58,315 nucleotides of DNA from Foetidibacter luteolus (GTDB lineage: Bacteria > Bacteroidota > Bacteroidia > Chitinophagales > Chitinophagaceae): positions 1-58,315 of the forward strand of contig NZ_VVIP01000069.1 in NCBI RefSeq assembly GCF_009650435.1, written 5' to 3'. Below are positions 15,933-25,140 of this stretch, piece after piece; position 1 is the first letter of the stretch, and every line of letters begins with the position of its first letter. A program made the translations under genes and the position numbers. The notes beneath the pieces were generated by a model. The model was given only the letters and a program-made list of their open reading frames with translations, was not told the origin of the DNA and did no database searches.

Positions 15933-18593
15933 TTAATGCTGGTTATTGCCTGCATTAGATTTTTTCCATATCCATTTAAATATTTCCATTACCAGCAATA
16001 TACCTGCGGCGGCAGGCAACAATACCAGCCATTCATTGAATGTTATAGGCTCTAACTGCAATGTGTTATTGAGGCCGGGTATAAACGCGGCGGATATATG
16101 CACCAGTTGCGCCAACACAATGCCCACCAGCAACACATAATTGTTTTTAAGTGGCAGCTTAAAAAGACTTTTTGTTTCTGACCGGCAATTGAGCACATGA
16201 AAATTTTGCAGTAACACCATTAACATCATTACCACGGTACGTGCATGTTTTTCGTTGTAACCCGCGTGGTTAATAAGGTAATACCAAACACCAAAAGCCG
16301 CGGCCGCGATAAATACGCCTGACACAATTATCTGGCTGTTCATCAGTTTATCAAAGATGCTTTCATCGGGTTTGCGGGGCGGTTTTTGCATTACCGCTTT
16401 ATCGCCTTTTTCAAATGCAAGGGCTATATCCTGTATGCCGTTGGTTACCAGGTTTAGCCATAACAACTGAACAGCCAGGAAAGGTTGCGCCACATTTAAA
16501 ATAATGGCCAGCGCTACAGCCAGCAGTTCAGCCACGCCGGTTGATATGAGCAGGTAGATAATCTTGCGCAGGTTATCGAAAGTAAAGCGGCCCTCTTCAA
16601 CACCGGCGGCGATGGATGCGAAATTGTTATCGGTAATAATAATAGAGGAAGCCTCTTTGGCAAGATCTGTACCGGCGCCCATAGCTACGCCGATATGTGC
16701 AGACTTTAAGGCAGGCGCATCGTTGGCGCCATCCCCTGTTACCGCTACAAAATGCCCCAGCGATTTCATGGCTTCTACAATGCGTTGCTTTTGCAGCGGC
16801 GCCACACGGGCAAATACCCTCTTGTCTTTAATGTTGGCTGCGAGGCTCTTAACGTCCAGCTCTTCCATGCCGGAAAGCTGAGTGCCGGTAATAATTTCTT
16901 CTTTTGTTTTTGCAATGCCTAACGAGGTAGCGATAGCCAGCGCCGTTGCCGGATGATCGCCGGTTACCATTACCACCCGTATGCCCGCCCGCTGGCATTC
17001 CTGCACGGCATCCTTAGCTTCTGGCCGTAAAGGGTCAATCATTCCTATTAACCCGAACAATTGCAGTGGCGGTAATTTATCTATGCCTGTGGCTTCAACA
17101 TCCACACCTGCAAGGGCCAGTACCCTAAAACCTTCTGCCGCCATTTGCTCTGATACTTCATTTACTTTTTCCCGCTCATTTTCCGGTAAATGCTTCAATA
17201 CAACTTCCACAGCACCCTTCATGGCAAACTGAAGCCGGCCATCCTGTTTGAAATACACGGCGGAATATTTTCTTTCCGATTCATAAGGTATCATCTCCAC
17301 CACTTCGGCCTGCTCTTTAAAAAACTTTGGCTCCTTGCCAATTTTATACGCCAGTGCCCTGAAAGCTACATCCACAGCATCGCCGGAATGCTCCCATCCG
17401 TCAGCCGTTTTGCGCAGTATGCCCTCGTTGCTAAGTATGCTGGCCAGCATAAAGCGCTGCATTTGCCCATTCATTTCAGTAATCCTGGCGCCGCCGTCTA
17501 AAATATCACCTTCGCCATTGTAACCCTGGCCGGTAACCTCATAAAACTTGCCATCGGGCAGGTAAAGCTTTTGAACAGACTGCTGGTCCATGGTAAGCGT
17601 GCCCGTTTTGTCAGACGCTACCAGCGTACAGCTTCCCAATCCTTCCACGGCCGGCAGCTTGCGTACAATTACATTGCGTTTGGCCATGCGCCGGGTACCT
17701 ATGGATAAGGCCACTGTTAACGCCACGGGCAAGCCTTCCGGGATGGCGGATACGCCTACGGCCACCATTAGAAAAAATATTTCACCAGCGGGCATGCCTT
17801 CCAGGTATCCTATTATGCCCAACACCACGCAAACGCCCAATACGATGATGCTTATTTTTTTGGAGAATGATTCCATACGGCGTACAAGCGGTGGCTTTTC
17901 AGACTCCGTGGTACGCAGCGAATCTGCAATGCGGCCTATTTGTGTGTTTTGCGCTGTAGCAGTAACAACGCCAATACCACGGCCTTTTTGTACGGTAGTT
18001 GCCGCAAACACCATATTCAGCCTGTCGCCAAGAGATAGCTCATTGCCGCCCTGCAGCGGATTTGTATTCTTGTTAACAGCTACAGATTCCCCGGTAAGCA
18101 GCGCTTCTTCCACAGAAAGTTCGTTTACTTCAATAAGACGTAAATCGGCGGGCACTTTAAAGCCAGATTCCAGCAACACTATATCGCCGGGCACCAGTTC
18201 TTCCGAGTCAATTTCGTTAATGTGGTTACCACGCTTTACACGGCATTTAACCTTTACCATATTGCGCAAGGCCTGGGCGCTGTTTTCGGCACGCCACTCC
18301 TGGTAGGTGCCCAGCACAGCATTAATAACAATAATGGCGGTAATAAAAATAGCATCCTTTACATCGCCGGTGGCAACAGATATAGCCGCTGCGGCTATCA
18401 GTACATAAATGAGGGGGTTTAAAAACTGTTGAAAAAATATAACTGCCAGCGATTTTGACCTGGGCTGTGGTATGCTGTTCTTTCCATATTGCTGCAACCG
18501 CTTCTGCACTTCTTCGCCGCTTAAGCCCTGCCTGCTGGTTTGCAGTTGCGCAATTACTTCCTCAACCGGCAACTGGTGGTAGATTGCATCCAT
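15933..18593 (-). CDS. P2-type cation-transporting ATPase (Ca2+-ATPase-like)
   Basis: 886 aa. Cation_ATPase_N domain (1-70), E1-E2 actuator with TGES (167-170), phosphorylation motif with Asp328 in SDKTGTLT, nucleotide domain, hinge TGDGANDAP and a six-helix C-terminal membrane domain. Helix M4 has the AIPEGLP signature of SERCA/PMCA pumps, so calcium export is the first guess. Helix M6 reads NLVTNGIQD, with Asn where SERCA has the calcium-binding Asp of NLVTDG, so ion selectivity may differ. No regulator is adjacent. Upstream is a repeat-containing 238 bp gap. Confidence 0.88.
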   Translation of the reverse strand: MDAIYHQLPVEEVIAQLQTSRQGLSGEEVQKRLQQYGKNSIPQPRSKSLAVIFFQQFLNPLIYVLIAAAAISVATGDVKDAIFITAIIVINAVLGTYQEWRAENSAQALRNMVKVKCRVKRGNHINEIDSEELVPGDIVLLESGFKVPADLRLIEVNELSVEEALLTGESVAVNKNTNPLQGGNELSLGDRLNMVFAATTVQKGRGIGVVTATAQNTQIGRIADSLRTTESEKPPLVRRMESFSKKISIIVLGVCVVLGIIGYLEGMPAGEIFFLMVAVGVSAIPEGLPVALTVALSIGTRRMAKRNVIVRKLPAVEGLGSCTLVASDKTGTLTMDQQSVQKLYLPDGKFYEVTGQGYNGEGDILDGGARITEMNGQMQRFMLASILSNEGILRKTADGWEHSGDAVDVAFRALAYKIGKEPKFFKEQAEVVEMIPYESERKYSAVYFKQDGRLQFAMKGAVEVVLKHLPENEREKVNEVSEQMAAEGFRVLALAGVDVEATGIDKLPPLQLFGLIGMIDPLRPEAKDAVQECQRAGIRVVMVTGDHPATALAIATSLGIAKTKEEIITGTQLSGMEELDVKSLAANIKDKRVFARVAPLQKQRIVEAMKSLGHFVAVTGDGANDAPALKSAHIGVAMGAGTDLAKEASSIIITDNNFASIAAGVEEGRFTFDNLRKIIYLLISTGVAELLAVALAIILNVAQPFLAVQLLWLNLVTNGIQDIALAFEKGDKAVMQKPPRKPDESIFDKLMNSQIIVSGVFIAAAAFGVWYYLINHAGYNEKHARTVVMMLMVLLQNFHVLNCRSETKSLFKLPLKNNYVLLVGIVLAQLVHISAAFIPGLNNTLQLEPITFNEWLVLLPAAAGILLVMEIFKWIWKKSNAGNNQH

Positions 18594-18704
18594 AGATTAT
18601 GTTGTGTGGTTAAACATACTGCCAACAAAAGAAAGGCCAGATAGTTGGCAGGTTGTATGTTTACGAATGTAAACATTTAACGGGCAGGAGGGACAGTGGG
18701 TAGC

Positions 18705-18830
18705 TATTACCCGGGTTTTATTTTTATGGGCCGGGCAGTGGTGCTACTATGAGGCCCAGTTGTGTCACTCACTTGTACGTTCGGGAATACTATGGAGCAA
18801 AGCGAAGGGTATTTGCAAATGTGGTTGTAT
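18705..18830 (+). repeat. Dispersed repeat, TGTCACTCACTTGTAC subfamily
   Basis: TTTTTATGGGCCGGGCAGTG, CTACTATGAGGCCCAG, TTGTGTCACTCACTTGTACG, then ATACTATGGAGCAAAGCGAA. It runs up to the stop codon of the CYTH gene. Same module order as at 38.87 and 54.66 kb. Confidence 0.65.
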
Positions 18831-18831
18831 G

Positions 18832-19305
18832 CTACGATTTCCAATCTTTAAAAGGCAGGATTGTCAAATTAGAATTATAATATTTTTCTTCTCCGGTAAC
18901 TTCTTTACCCACCCAAACGGGAACGTAAAACTGTTCATCTTCACTTGTTAATTCAATTTCAGCTATAATAAGCCCAGTGTTATTCCCGAGAAATTCGTCA
19001 ACCTCCCAAACTTTGTTGTCAACCTCAAGTTTGTACCTGATTTTTGATAATTCAGTAGCTGAAAAATTATCTATTAACTCCTTTGCTTCATCAACAGGAA
19101 TTTCATATTCGTATTCTGGTCGTGTAGCGCCGATTGAAAGTCCTTTGATAGTGAGGAAGCCCTTTGTTGGCGTAATTCTTACCCGAATTGCTTTGTTAGG
19201 ATCTGTCAACAAATATCCTTGCCTGTAAAGCTGTCCTTCGGGCTTACTTAGTTGTTGCCATCTATAGTGGTCAACTAAATATCTTCTTTCTATTTCCTGT
19301 GCCAT
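18832..19305 (-). CDS. CYTH domain protein (triphosphate tunnel family)
   Basis: 157 aa, the CYTH domain filling the whole protein. It starts with the ExExR/K signature EIERRYLV, followed by basic residues on alternating strands (AIRVRI, FLTIKG, ISKIRYKL in the middle) and acidic metal ligands in EIELTSEDE. The family covers class IV adenylate cyclases, inorganic triphosphatases and thiamine triphosphatases. Bacterial single-domain members are mostly inorganic triphosphatases, which is the likely activity but not certain. No operon partner. The base composition looks slightly more AT-rich than that of its neighbours. Confidence 0.85.
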   Translation of the reverse strand: MAQEIERRYLVDHYRWQQLSKPEGQLYRQGYLLTDPNKAIRVRITPTKGFLTIKGLSIGATRPEYEYEIPVDEAKELIDNFSATELSKIRYKLEVDNKVWEVDEFLGNNTGLIIAEIELTSEDEQFYVPVWVGKEVTGEEKYYNSNLTILPFKDWKS

Positions 19306-19384
19306 AATAAGGTTGTTATGTATTTACTCGATTCAGCATAAGCTCAACACCAAGATAAGACCTTAAACATTTTTTCACAATCTA

Positions 19385-19455
19385 CCGGGGCCTGAAAAGC
19401 CGCCCAATGAGCCAAACGATGAAGTGCTTGCGACGCAACAGACGATGCCATAGAA
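19385..19455 (-). repeat. Dispersed repeat, GCGTCGCAAG subfamily
   Basis: GGGGCCTGAAAAGCCGCCCA, ATGAGCCAAACGATGAAGTG, CTTGCGACGCAACAGACGAT, GCCA. Close to the 15.8 kb copy. Confidence 0.6.
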
Positions 19456-19484
19456 TACCATCGCTGGTATCAAAAATATCTGTA

Positions 19485-19516
19485 AAAAACAAAGGCTGCC
19501 ACCGGCAGCCTTTGTT
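19485..19516 (-). terminator. Terminator of the ELWxxDGT-repeat protein gene
   Basis: Minus strand: ACAAAGGCTGCC-GGT-GGCAGCCTTTGT followed by TTTTTA. A 12 bp perfect stem about 28 bp after the stop codon. Confidence 0.9.
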
Positions 19517-19543
19517 GCAAGTAATAGTTAATAGTTGTATGCT

Positions 19544-21655
19544 TTATTCTTTTACAAATTTGATGGTTTTAGCGCCATCGTCTGTTACTACCTGCAGGTA
19601 GTAAACACCTTTGGACAGGCCGGCTACGTTGATGCGTTGCTGGTTGCCAGCATTGTTAAGTTTTTGCAGGTAAACGGGCTTGCCGGAAATATCGGTAATG
19701 CGTAGTGACAGGCTTTTTGCACCGGCGTTGCTTAATGAAATATTGAGTACATCTTTTGCCGGGTTGGGCGACAGCCTTGCCTCTACCACCAGGTTGTTAA
19801 GCCGTACATCCGCAATTGGGGATAGCTTGCTGCTGCCGTCTTTATCAACCATCAGCAAGCGGTAGTACAACCTGTTAACGCCTGTTTGCAGGGCTTTGCC
19901 ATCAGTAAATGTATAGTGGCGGGCTATGGTGCTGTTGCCGGCGGCGGTTACTTTGCCAATGGTTTCGAAACTTTGTCCATCGGTACTGCGCTGAACAGTA
20001 AAGTGGCTGCTGTTTATTTCGGTGCTGGTGCTCCAGCCGAGGTTTACAGATTTACCTTCGAGAGTGGCCTTGAAGGAGAGGAGGGTGATGGGTAGTGTTT
20101 CTTCATCGCCATCGGTGCGAAAGAGGTCGCCATCGGTATCTGTTACATTATCTGCATCGCGGGCCATAAAGTAGAGTTTGCTGTTGTAGATAAACAGAAA
20201 CTGGGGTCCGGAATCTTCCGCACCGGTATGAATATCTTTTACAATCTGGGTGCCTGCAGAAGTACCGTCAGACTTCCAGGGTTCTACACCGGTAGTGCCG
20301 TTGGTGGCGGAAAAATACAGCCCGGATTTAGTATAGAAATAACTCAGGCTGCTCATGCCATCTTCCGTACCTGGATTAATATCTTTTACCAATACAGTAC
20401 CTGCGCTGGTGCCATCGGTAATCCAAAGTTCCTGGCCATTAGCAGCGGTGGTTGCCTGTATAAACATTTTGCCATTAAAGAGGGTTTGATGCTGCTGATC
20501 CTGGAAGAAGCTGGAAAAGTTAGGTAATACAAATGCGTCAGAAGATTGTGTGCCGGGGTTGATGTCTTTCAACAGCGTGGTACCGGCGGCAGTACCGTCT
20601 GAACACCATAATTCAGCGCCATGGTCTGCATCTGTTGCGGTAAAGAAAAACTTGCCATTGATTACAGGTGGAAAAAGCAGGTATGGCATGGAAGATTCAC
20701 CATCTGGATTTATGTCTTTAAGCAGGTTAGTGCCAGCGGTTGTACCATCCGTTACCCAAAGTTCGCTGCCATTGATGCCATCATCGTAAGAGTAATAAAT
20801 TTTATTGTTGAATTTGTACATGAGGTTCGGGAAGAAGGAAGGTATAAGTGAAGTGTTTGCATCTTTCACCATACTGGTGCCTGCATTGCTGCCATCAGAC
20901 TTCCATAACTCAAGCCCATTGGTGCCGTTGTCTGCAAAAAAGAAAACGTTATTGGCCAGCGATTCAAACGAGAAATAAGAGGAAATAAGAGATGTAGAAC
21001 CTGCCGGGCCGGGGTTAATATCTTTTACTAAAGCCGTACCGGCCGTGGTGCCGTCTGTCTTCCAAAGCTCAATACCGTTGGCGCCATTGTCAGCGGTAAA
21101 AAAAGCAATACCGTTTAATTTATAAGTCTGCAGGCCAGAATTGGAAATACTGCTGGGGGCGCCTGGGTTAATGTCCTTGACTAACGTAGTGCCAGCGTTG
21201 GTTCCGTCAGTTTTCCATAACTCTTTGCCGTTTGCGCCGTTATCCGCCCAAAAGAACAATGTACCGTTTAATTCAAAAAAGCTTTCGGGGGAAGAGCTGG
21301 CAGCACCCGCGTTGATGTTTTTAATAAGGGCGGTACCGGCATCAGTGCCATCGGTAACCCAAAGTTCATTGCCCTCGGCAACGGTAGAACCACCAAAGAA
21401 AAGTTTGTTTTGAAAAAGGTAGCTTTCCGGTGAATCGCCATCTGGTGAAACCACTTTGGTAGTGTACCTGGCAGTGCCGCCGGGTGTGCCGTCGGTAGTC
21501 CAGAACTCGCCGGTTAACTGGGTTACCAAAATGGGCTTGCCATTAACCACCACGCCTGAAAGGCCTGTATTGTTGGAGAGCTTGGTAACCTGTGCCCCCG
21601 CCTGTAAAGCGCCTGTTGTAAATAAAGCAAACAAGGGAAGTAAATGTTTTTTCAT
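19544..21655 (-). CDS. Secreted ELWxxDGTxxGT-repeat protein with T9SS sorting domain
   Basis: 703 aa. Signal peptide (MKKHLLPLFALFTTGALQAG-AQ). Nine repeats of the ELWxTDGTxAGTxLVKDINPG type between about 45 and 510, a family of beta-propeller-like secreted repeats. A fibronectin-III-like region follows (ITLLSFKATLEGKSVNLGWS to about 620), then a C-terminal type IX secretion signal (LSPNPAKDVLNISLSN ... GVYYLQVVTDDGAKTIKFVK). The protein should be exported across the outer membrane and held at the cell surface or released. The ligand or substrate is unknown. Monocistronic with its own terminator. Confidence 0.88.
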   Translation of the reverse strand: MKKHLLPLFALFTTGALQAGAQVTKLSNNTGLSGVVVNGKPILVTQLTGEFWTTDGTPGGTARYTTKVVSPDGDSPESYLFQNKLFFGGSTVAEGNELWVTDGTDAGTALIKNINAGAASSSPESFFELNGTLFFWADNGANGKELWKTDGTNAGTTLVKDINPGAPSSISNSGLQTYKLNGIAFFTADNGANGIELWKTDGTTAGTALVKDINPGPAGSTSLISSYFSFESLANNVFFFADNGTNGLELWKSDGSNAGTSMVKDANTSLIPSFFPNLMYKFNNKIYYSYDDGINGSELWVTDGTTAGTNLLKDINPDGESSMPYLLFPPVINGKFFFTATDADHGAELWCSDGTAAGTTLLKDINPGTQSSDAFVLPNFSSFFQDQQHQTLFNGKMFIQATTAANGQELWITDGTSAGTVLVKDINPGTEDGMSSLSYFYTKSGLYFSATNGTTGVEPWKSDGTSAGTQIVKDIHTGAEDSGPQFLFIYNSKLYFMARDADNVTDTDGDLFRTDGDEETLPITLLSFKATLEGKSVNLGWSTSTEINSSHFTVQRSTDGQSFETIGKVTAAGNSTIARHYTFTDGKALQTGVNRLYYRLLMVDKDGSSKLSPIADVRLNNLVVEARLSPNPAKDVLNISLSNAGAKSLSLRITDISGKPVYLQKLNNAGNQQRINVAGLSKGVYYLQVVTDDGAKTIKFVKE

Positions 21656-21873
21656 ATAAGGTGTTTTTGGTGTTTATATCAAATGCGGCTGTTAAAGTAC
21701 AAAATAGAACCTTTGAGAGGTAGCGGTTAAATTTTTTTCCGGATGAATTGCAGAAAACCGTGGTTGAATTGTAGGCCCGGTGCATAGCGGCCAACCTTGA
21801 TGTTTTGCTGTTAAGATGCAGAAAGTCAGTTACTTGTTTTGGTTAGGGTGGCTGCCCGGGGTTAATAAAAGAA
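21656..21873. other. Intergenic, no gene seen
   Basis: Together with 21900-22044 this is a 389 bp gap upstream of the ELWxxDGT gene. It presumably holds that gene's promoter. No repeat-family core and no coding frame were recognised, apart from the terminator listed separately. Confidence 0.4.
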
Positions 21874-21899
21874 AAAAACGGTGATTAGAAAATCACCGT
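21874..21899 (-). terminator. Terminator of the 552-aa coiled-coil/barrel gene
   Basis: Minus strand: ACGGTGATT-TTCT-AATCACCGT followed by TTTTTTTC. A 9 bp perfect stem, about 145 bp downstream of the stop codon at 22045. Confidence 0.8.
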
Positions 21900-22044
21900 C
21901 GTGTGTCAGCATATAACCCCCAATGAAAAAATTGTTATTGTTATACAAGCATATCGCTTGCTATAACAGTACAAAATTGCGGCAAGGCAAAAGCGTAAAC
22001 AATGTGAAAAAGAACGGGGTGGGGTGTGATTTTTCACGGAGGGG

Positions 22045-23703
22045 TTATTTACTTTTGAAAATGTTATAGGTAAGGCCGATAAAGAAGTGTGATTTATATA
22101 AATTGTCATAATTAATAGTGTTGTTGCCGGTGTTGCTGAAGGCAAATTGATATGGCCCATTATCAGAGTCGGGAATAGGCTTTAAATTACCTGTATTAAG
22201 TGTTTTTGTCTGGATAAAGGATATGCCTGCGGAAAAAGCAAGCCGGTTTTTTTCAAGGAAGAGAAGGCTGGGGCCAAAATAAAATCCAACAGTGCCGGTA
22301 TTGGTGATGCTTATGCCCCCGGATAATGCCACATTAACGTCTTTGTCAGACCTAACATATACATGCCCCAATGCGCCTATGGCATGTGTTATTTTGTTGG
22401 TGGCCTGTTTTTTTACGCCTAATACTGTATCGCCATCTGTGTATATGGCGTAATTATCATCGCCCGCAAAAGACATCAGGTAGCCGGAAGAGAAGTTTAC
22501 CTTGATGCCTCCTTGGGAACGAAATGTTACCTTGTTAAACTCCTTTACGGTTTTTCCGTTGCTGTCTTTCAACACGGGTGACAGCTCCATAAAGTCATCG
22601 TTTATCTGTTCGGCATCAGTATATACTTCAAAATGGCTGTTGCAGATAAGTGTGTAAAGGTTTACAGCCAGGTTGGCCTTGTTTATCAGTTCTGTGCGTG
22701 TCTTGGGCTCCGATAATTCTTTCTGAAGTTTGCTGGCAAAAGCAAATTCCTCTTCAAAGAATTTCTTCCGTTTAAACTCAAGTTTGGCGTCGGTTATTTT
22801 TATGGATATTTCCCCGCCTTTTGTTTTTAACTCACCGGAAACTGTACTGTTTTCATTGTCAACAAGTTTTGAAAGCGTTTCGTACGTTTCTTTGAGGATG
22901 GTGTATGAACTGTTGACCCTGTTAAAAACATCTATTACCTCTTTAGCACATGCAGAATCATCAGGGCTACCAAAAACAGCATCTATATAATTTTTGACGC
23001 TACGCTTTAATGCGGCAGTGTCAGCAATAAAAAGCGGGGGTACCATGCTGTCAATATGCTCCTCTGCTTTTACGTATAACGATATCTTCTGAATATCAGC
23101 TATAAAAGCGCTGAACTCTTTTTTGAATACCTGCCGCAATGAATCCTCCTTTTTTTCTTTCTGTTGCTGCTCAATAGCTTTTGTGAGTTGTTCTATTTTT
23201 TTATTGATGGCATCTATAGCCTCTATAACTGTATTGAGCTTTTTTTGAAGGGCCGTAATGGCAGATGACTGTTTGTTGGATTTTTTAGCAAGCTCGTTTA
23301 TTTTTTGCACCAGTGAATCTTCCTCTTGTCTAACGCCTTCGGCCTCATTTATAGCAGCTTTTTTTTGTTCTTCCAAAAGTTTAGTATCAGCCCAGGCGGA
23401 TACCGCGTTTTTGGAAATACCGGATGTTTTTTTTTCGGCATCTTCCTTTCCGGCTGTTTCTTGTTGTCCTGCTTCTGAAAACTGAGTAGGAATAGTAAAA
23501 TCTATGGTAATAGGTTTGCTTGTAACATAGCCACCCAGTTTCAGGCTGTTTACATTTTTGATGCGGAATTTTACTGTTTCCCCAAACCGGACACTTGTTT
23601 TATTGTTTTTTTCTTCGCCCACCGGGTTAATGTTATAAACAGTTTGTGAGTAGCCAGCAAGACTCAAAACGGCCGCCAGAATGATAAAGGTTGCTTTTTT
23701 CAT
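22045..23703 (-). CDS. Exported coiled-coil protein with C-terminal barrel-like region, unknown function
   Basis: 552 aa, not recognised as a named family. A signal peptide (MKKATFIILAAVLSLAGYSQ) is followed by a beta-rich start (VRFGETVKFRIKNVN), then long heptad-rich helices (about 105-200, e.g. QKKLNTVIEAIDAINKKIEQ), a mixed central domain (about 200-370), and a C-terminal 170 residues of alternating Gly/aromatic strands that end in SHFFIGLTYNIFKS. A terminal aromatic residue is lacking (it ends FKSK), but the pattern resembles an outer-membrane beta-barrel or PorT-like domain. Envelope location is likely. Monocistronic, with a terminator. It is divergent from the small-protein/kinase unit. 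Confidence 0.6.
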   Translation of the reverse strand: MKKATFIILAAVLSLAGYSQTVYNINPVGEEKNNKTSVRFGETVKFRIKNVNSLKLGGYVTSKPITIDFTIPTQFSEAGQQETAGKEDAEKKTSGISKNAVSAWADTKLLEEQKKAAINEAEGVRQEEDSLVQKINELAKKSNKQSSAITALQKKLNTVIEAIDAINKKIEQLTKAIEQQQKEKKEDSLRQVFKKEFSAFIADIQKISLYVKAEEHIDSMVPPLFIADTAALKRSVKNYIDAVFGSPDDSACAKEVIDVFNRVNSSYTILKETYETLSKLVDNENSTVSGELKTKGGEISIKITDAKLEFKRKKFFEEEFAFASKLQKELSEPKTRTELINKANLAVNLYTLICNSHFEVYTDAEQINDDFMELSPVLKDSNGKTVKEFNKVTFRSQGGIKVNFSSGYLMSFAGDDNYAIYTDGDTVLGVKKQATNKITHAIGALGHVYVRSDKDVNVALSGGISITNTGTVGFYFGPSLLFLEKNRLAFSAGISFIQTKTLNTGNLKPIPDSDNGPYQFAFSNTGNNTINYDNLYKSHFFIGLTYNIFKSK

Positions 23704-23995
23704 AGTAAGAGTTGTTTGATAGCGAAGTTTGGAAATTGCTCCATCAGGGGCAAGCGTTGTTTGACTGGGAAGTGGCTTGTGTAAAGAAGGATTGGCATAC
23801 CGTGTTTTTCACGTATTTGGTGAGGGAAACACCAAACTTACATCTTAGTAAAAAGATGCAAACCCCTTGACTGCGAAGGTTTAATGCAAACAAGCATAGT
23901 TTAATTTTGCTTCATCTGCTGTTGACCATATTGCAAATGACAGTATCGCATCCTACATTGTATGAGATAACCATTTTTAATTTAAAAAAATAACA

Positions 23996-24472
23996 ATGTC
24001 AATCAACAAAAAATTTGCTGAAGTTAACAGCTTGCAAGGCTGCGATATTGAGTATCTATCGTCACAAAACCTTGCTTATGTCAAGGATTTGAAGCAAGCC
24101 CGAAAGGAAATTGAGGACTACCGGACTACTATCAAAGATATTTCCGATTTTCCTTTTTCTAAGGATCAAAAAGGGTATTTTATTCCTAAGGATTCTATTG
24201 ATGAATTATTTGCTCAGGATCAAGGAGTGGGATTTACTGGCCTAAAGGTTTACTTTGGAAAGTCTGATGATACAGGCGATGATGGAAAAGCTTTGTTAGA
24301 CATTATCGTAATAGCCACAATTAAAGAGGAGCAATACGAGGCAACTGACTATAAAGTTCCAGGAGAGTTGCCTGAAAATCCTGGCGCCAATGAGCCCAAA
24401 ATTGCTAAAGCACGCCCATGCCCCTCTCAATGCGGTAAAGAAAATGCGCTAAACAAGCCTATATCAATTTAG
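23996..24472 (+). CDS. Hypothetical protein with C-terminal CPSQC motif
   Basis: 158 aa, family not recognised and function unknown. There is no signal peptide and no membrane segment, so it should be cytoplasmic. Recognisable points are FIPKDSIDELF (about 61-71), a beta-rich GLKVYFGKSDD and LLDIIVIATI stretch, and a Cys pair near the C terminus in RPCPSQCG that could bind metal. The gene is AT-rich and starts a tight unit: 11 bp separate it from the membrane-protein gene, which overlaps the kinase gene. That arrangement suggests a role in sensing or as an output of the two-component system. Confidence 0.6.
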   Translation: MSINKKFAEVNSLQGCDIEYLSSQNLAYVKDLKQARKEIEDYRTTIKDISDFPFSKDQKGYFIPKDSIDELFAQDQGVGFTGLKVYFGKSDDTGDDGKALLDIIVIATIKEEQYEATDYKVPGELPENPGANEPKIAKARPCPSQCGKENALNKPISI

Positions 24473-24483
24473 CTTATCGAGGA

Positions 24484-25140
24484 ATGAATATTCAATTAAT
24501 CCTTGACTACTCAGATACATATGCTCCAGGAATTACATTGGTAATGTATGTATGGCGGAGAAGTTACGTGCCAAAAAAATTCAATTTTTTATATAGTTAT
24601 TTTATCATAGCATTACTAACATTTGCCTATAGTAATTATTTAGCAGAAAAAAAATGCTACAATTTGTTTTTGTATCATTTTTTTATAGTCTTTGATTTTT
24701 ATGCATATTCATTCCTTGTTTTTCATATTCTGGAAAGTAATAAAAAAAGGAGATATATTATCTATGGGGCATGTTTTTTCTTGGTCTTTTTAATTTTTGA
24801 TTATACTTTTTGGGAAAATTTAAGCAGGATTAACAGGATAGGTTTTGTGACAAGCGGGTTATTACTGTCTCTTTATAGTATTCTTTTTTTTATAGAGTTA
24901 ATCGAAAGTGATTTACCCATTGATATTAAATCGAATTTTTCTTTCTGGCTCGTAGCAGGTTTTTTTGTGTATGCCACAAGCTGTTTTTTTGTTTTTTATT
25001 TTTATGATCAAGGATACTTTAAGTCACAGAAGATAAAAAACATACTCTGGTTAATTCAGGACGTTGCTTTAATCATAAAATATACATTCATTGTTAAAGC
25101 CTTACTATGCCAGCGGAAGAACTTGAGACCTCCTGGTTAG
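24484..25140 (+). CDS. Multi-pass membrane protein, putative sensor partner of the kinase
   Basis: 218 aa, unrecognised family, with about six or seven hydrophobic helices dominated by Phe, Ile, Leu and Tyr (e.g. FIVFDFYAYSFLVFHIL, FWLVAGFFVYATSCFFVFYF). Notably AT-rich (many TTTTTT runs) compared with the kinase gene that follows. Its last 34 bases overlap the start of the kinase gene, so translation is probably coupled. Because the kinase has a single short membrane anchor and no input domain, this protein may provide the membrane sensor in trans; this is inference. A GAGG sequence precedes its ATG. Confidence 0.65.
   Translation: MNIQLILDYSDTYAPGITLVMYVWRRSYVPKKFNFLYSYFIIALLTFAYSNYLAEKKCYNLFLYHFFIVFDFYAYSFLVFHILESNKKRRYIIYGACFFLVFLIFDYTFWENLSRINRIGFVTSGLLLSLYSILFFIELIESDLPIDIKSNFSFWLVAGFFVYATSCFFVFYFYDQGYFKSQKIKNILWLIQDVALIIKYTFIVKALLCQRKNLRPPG

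Noticed and set aside
23704..23995. Looked for a riboswitch or small gene in the divergent gap before the 158-aa protein gene
   Set aside because: No conserved motif or hairpin stood out; probably only promoters.
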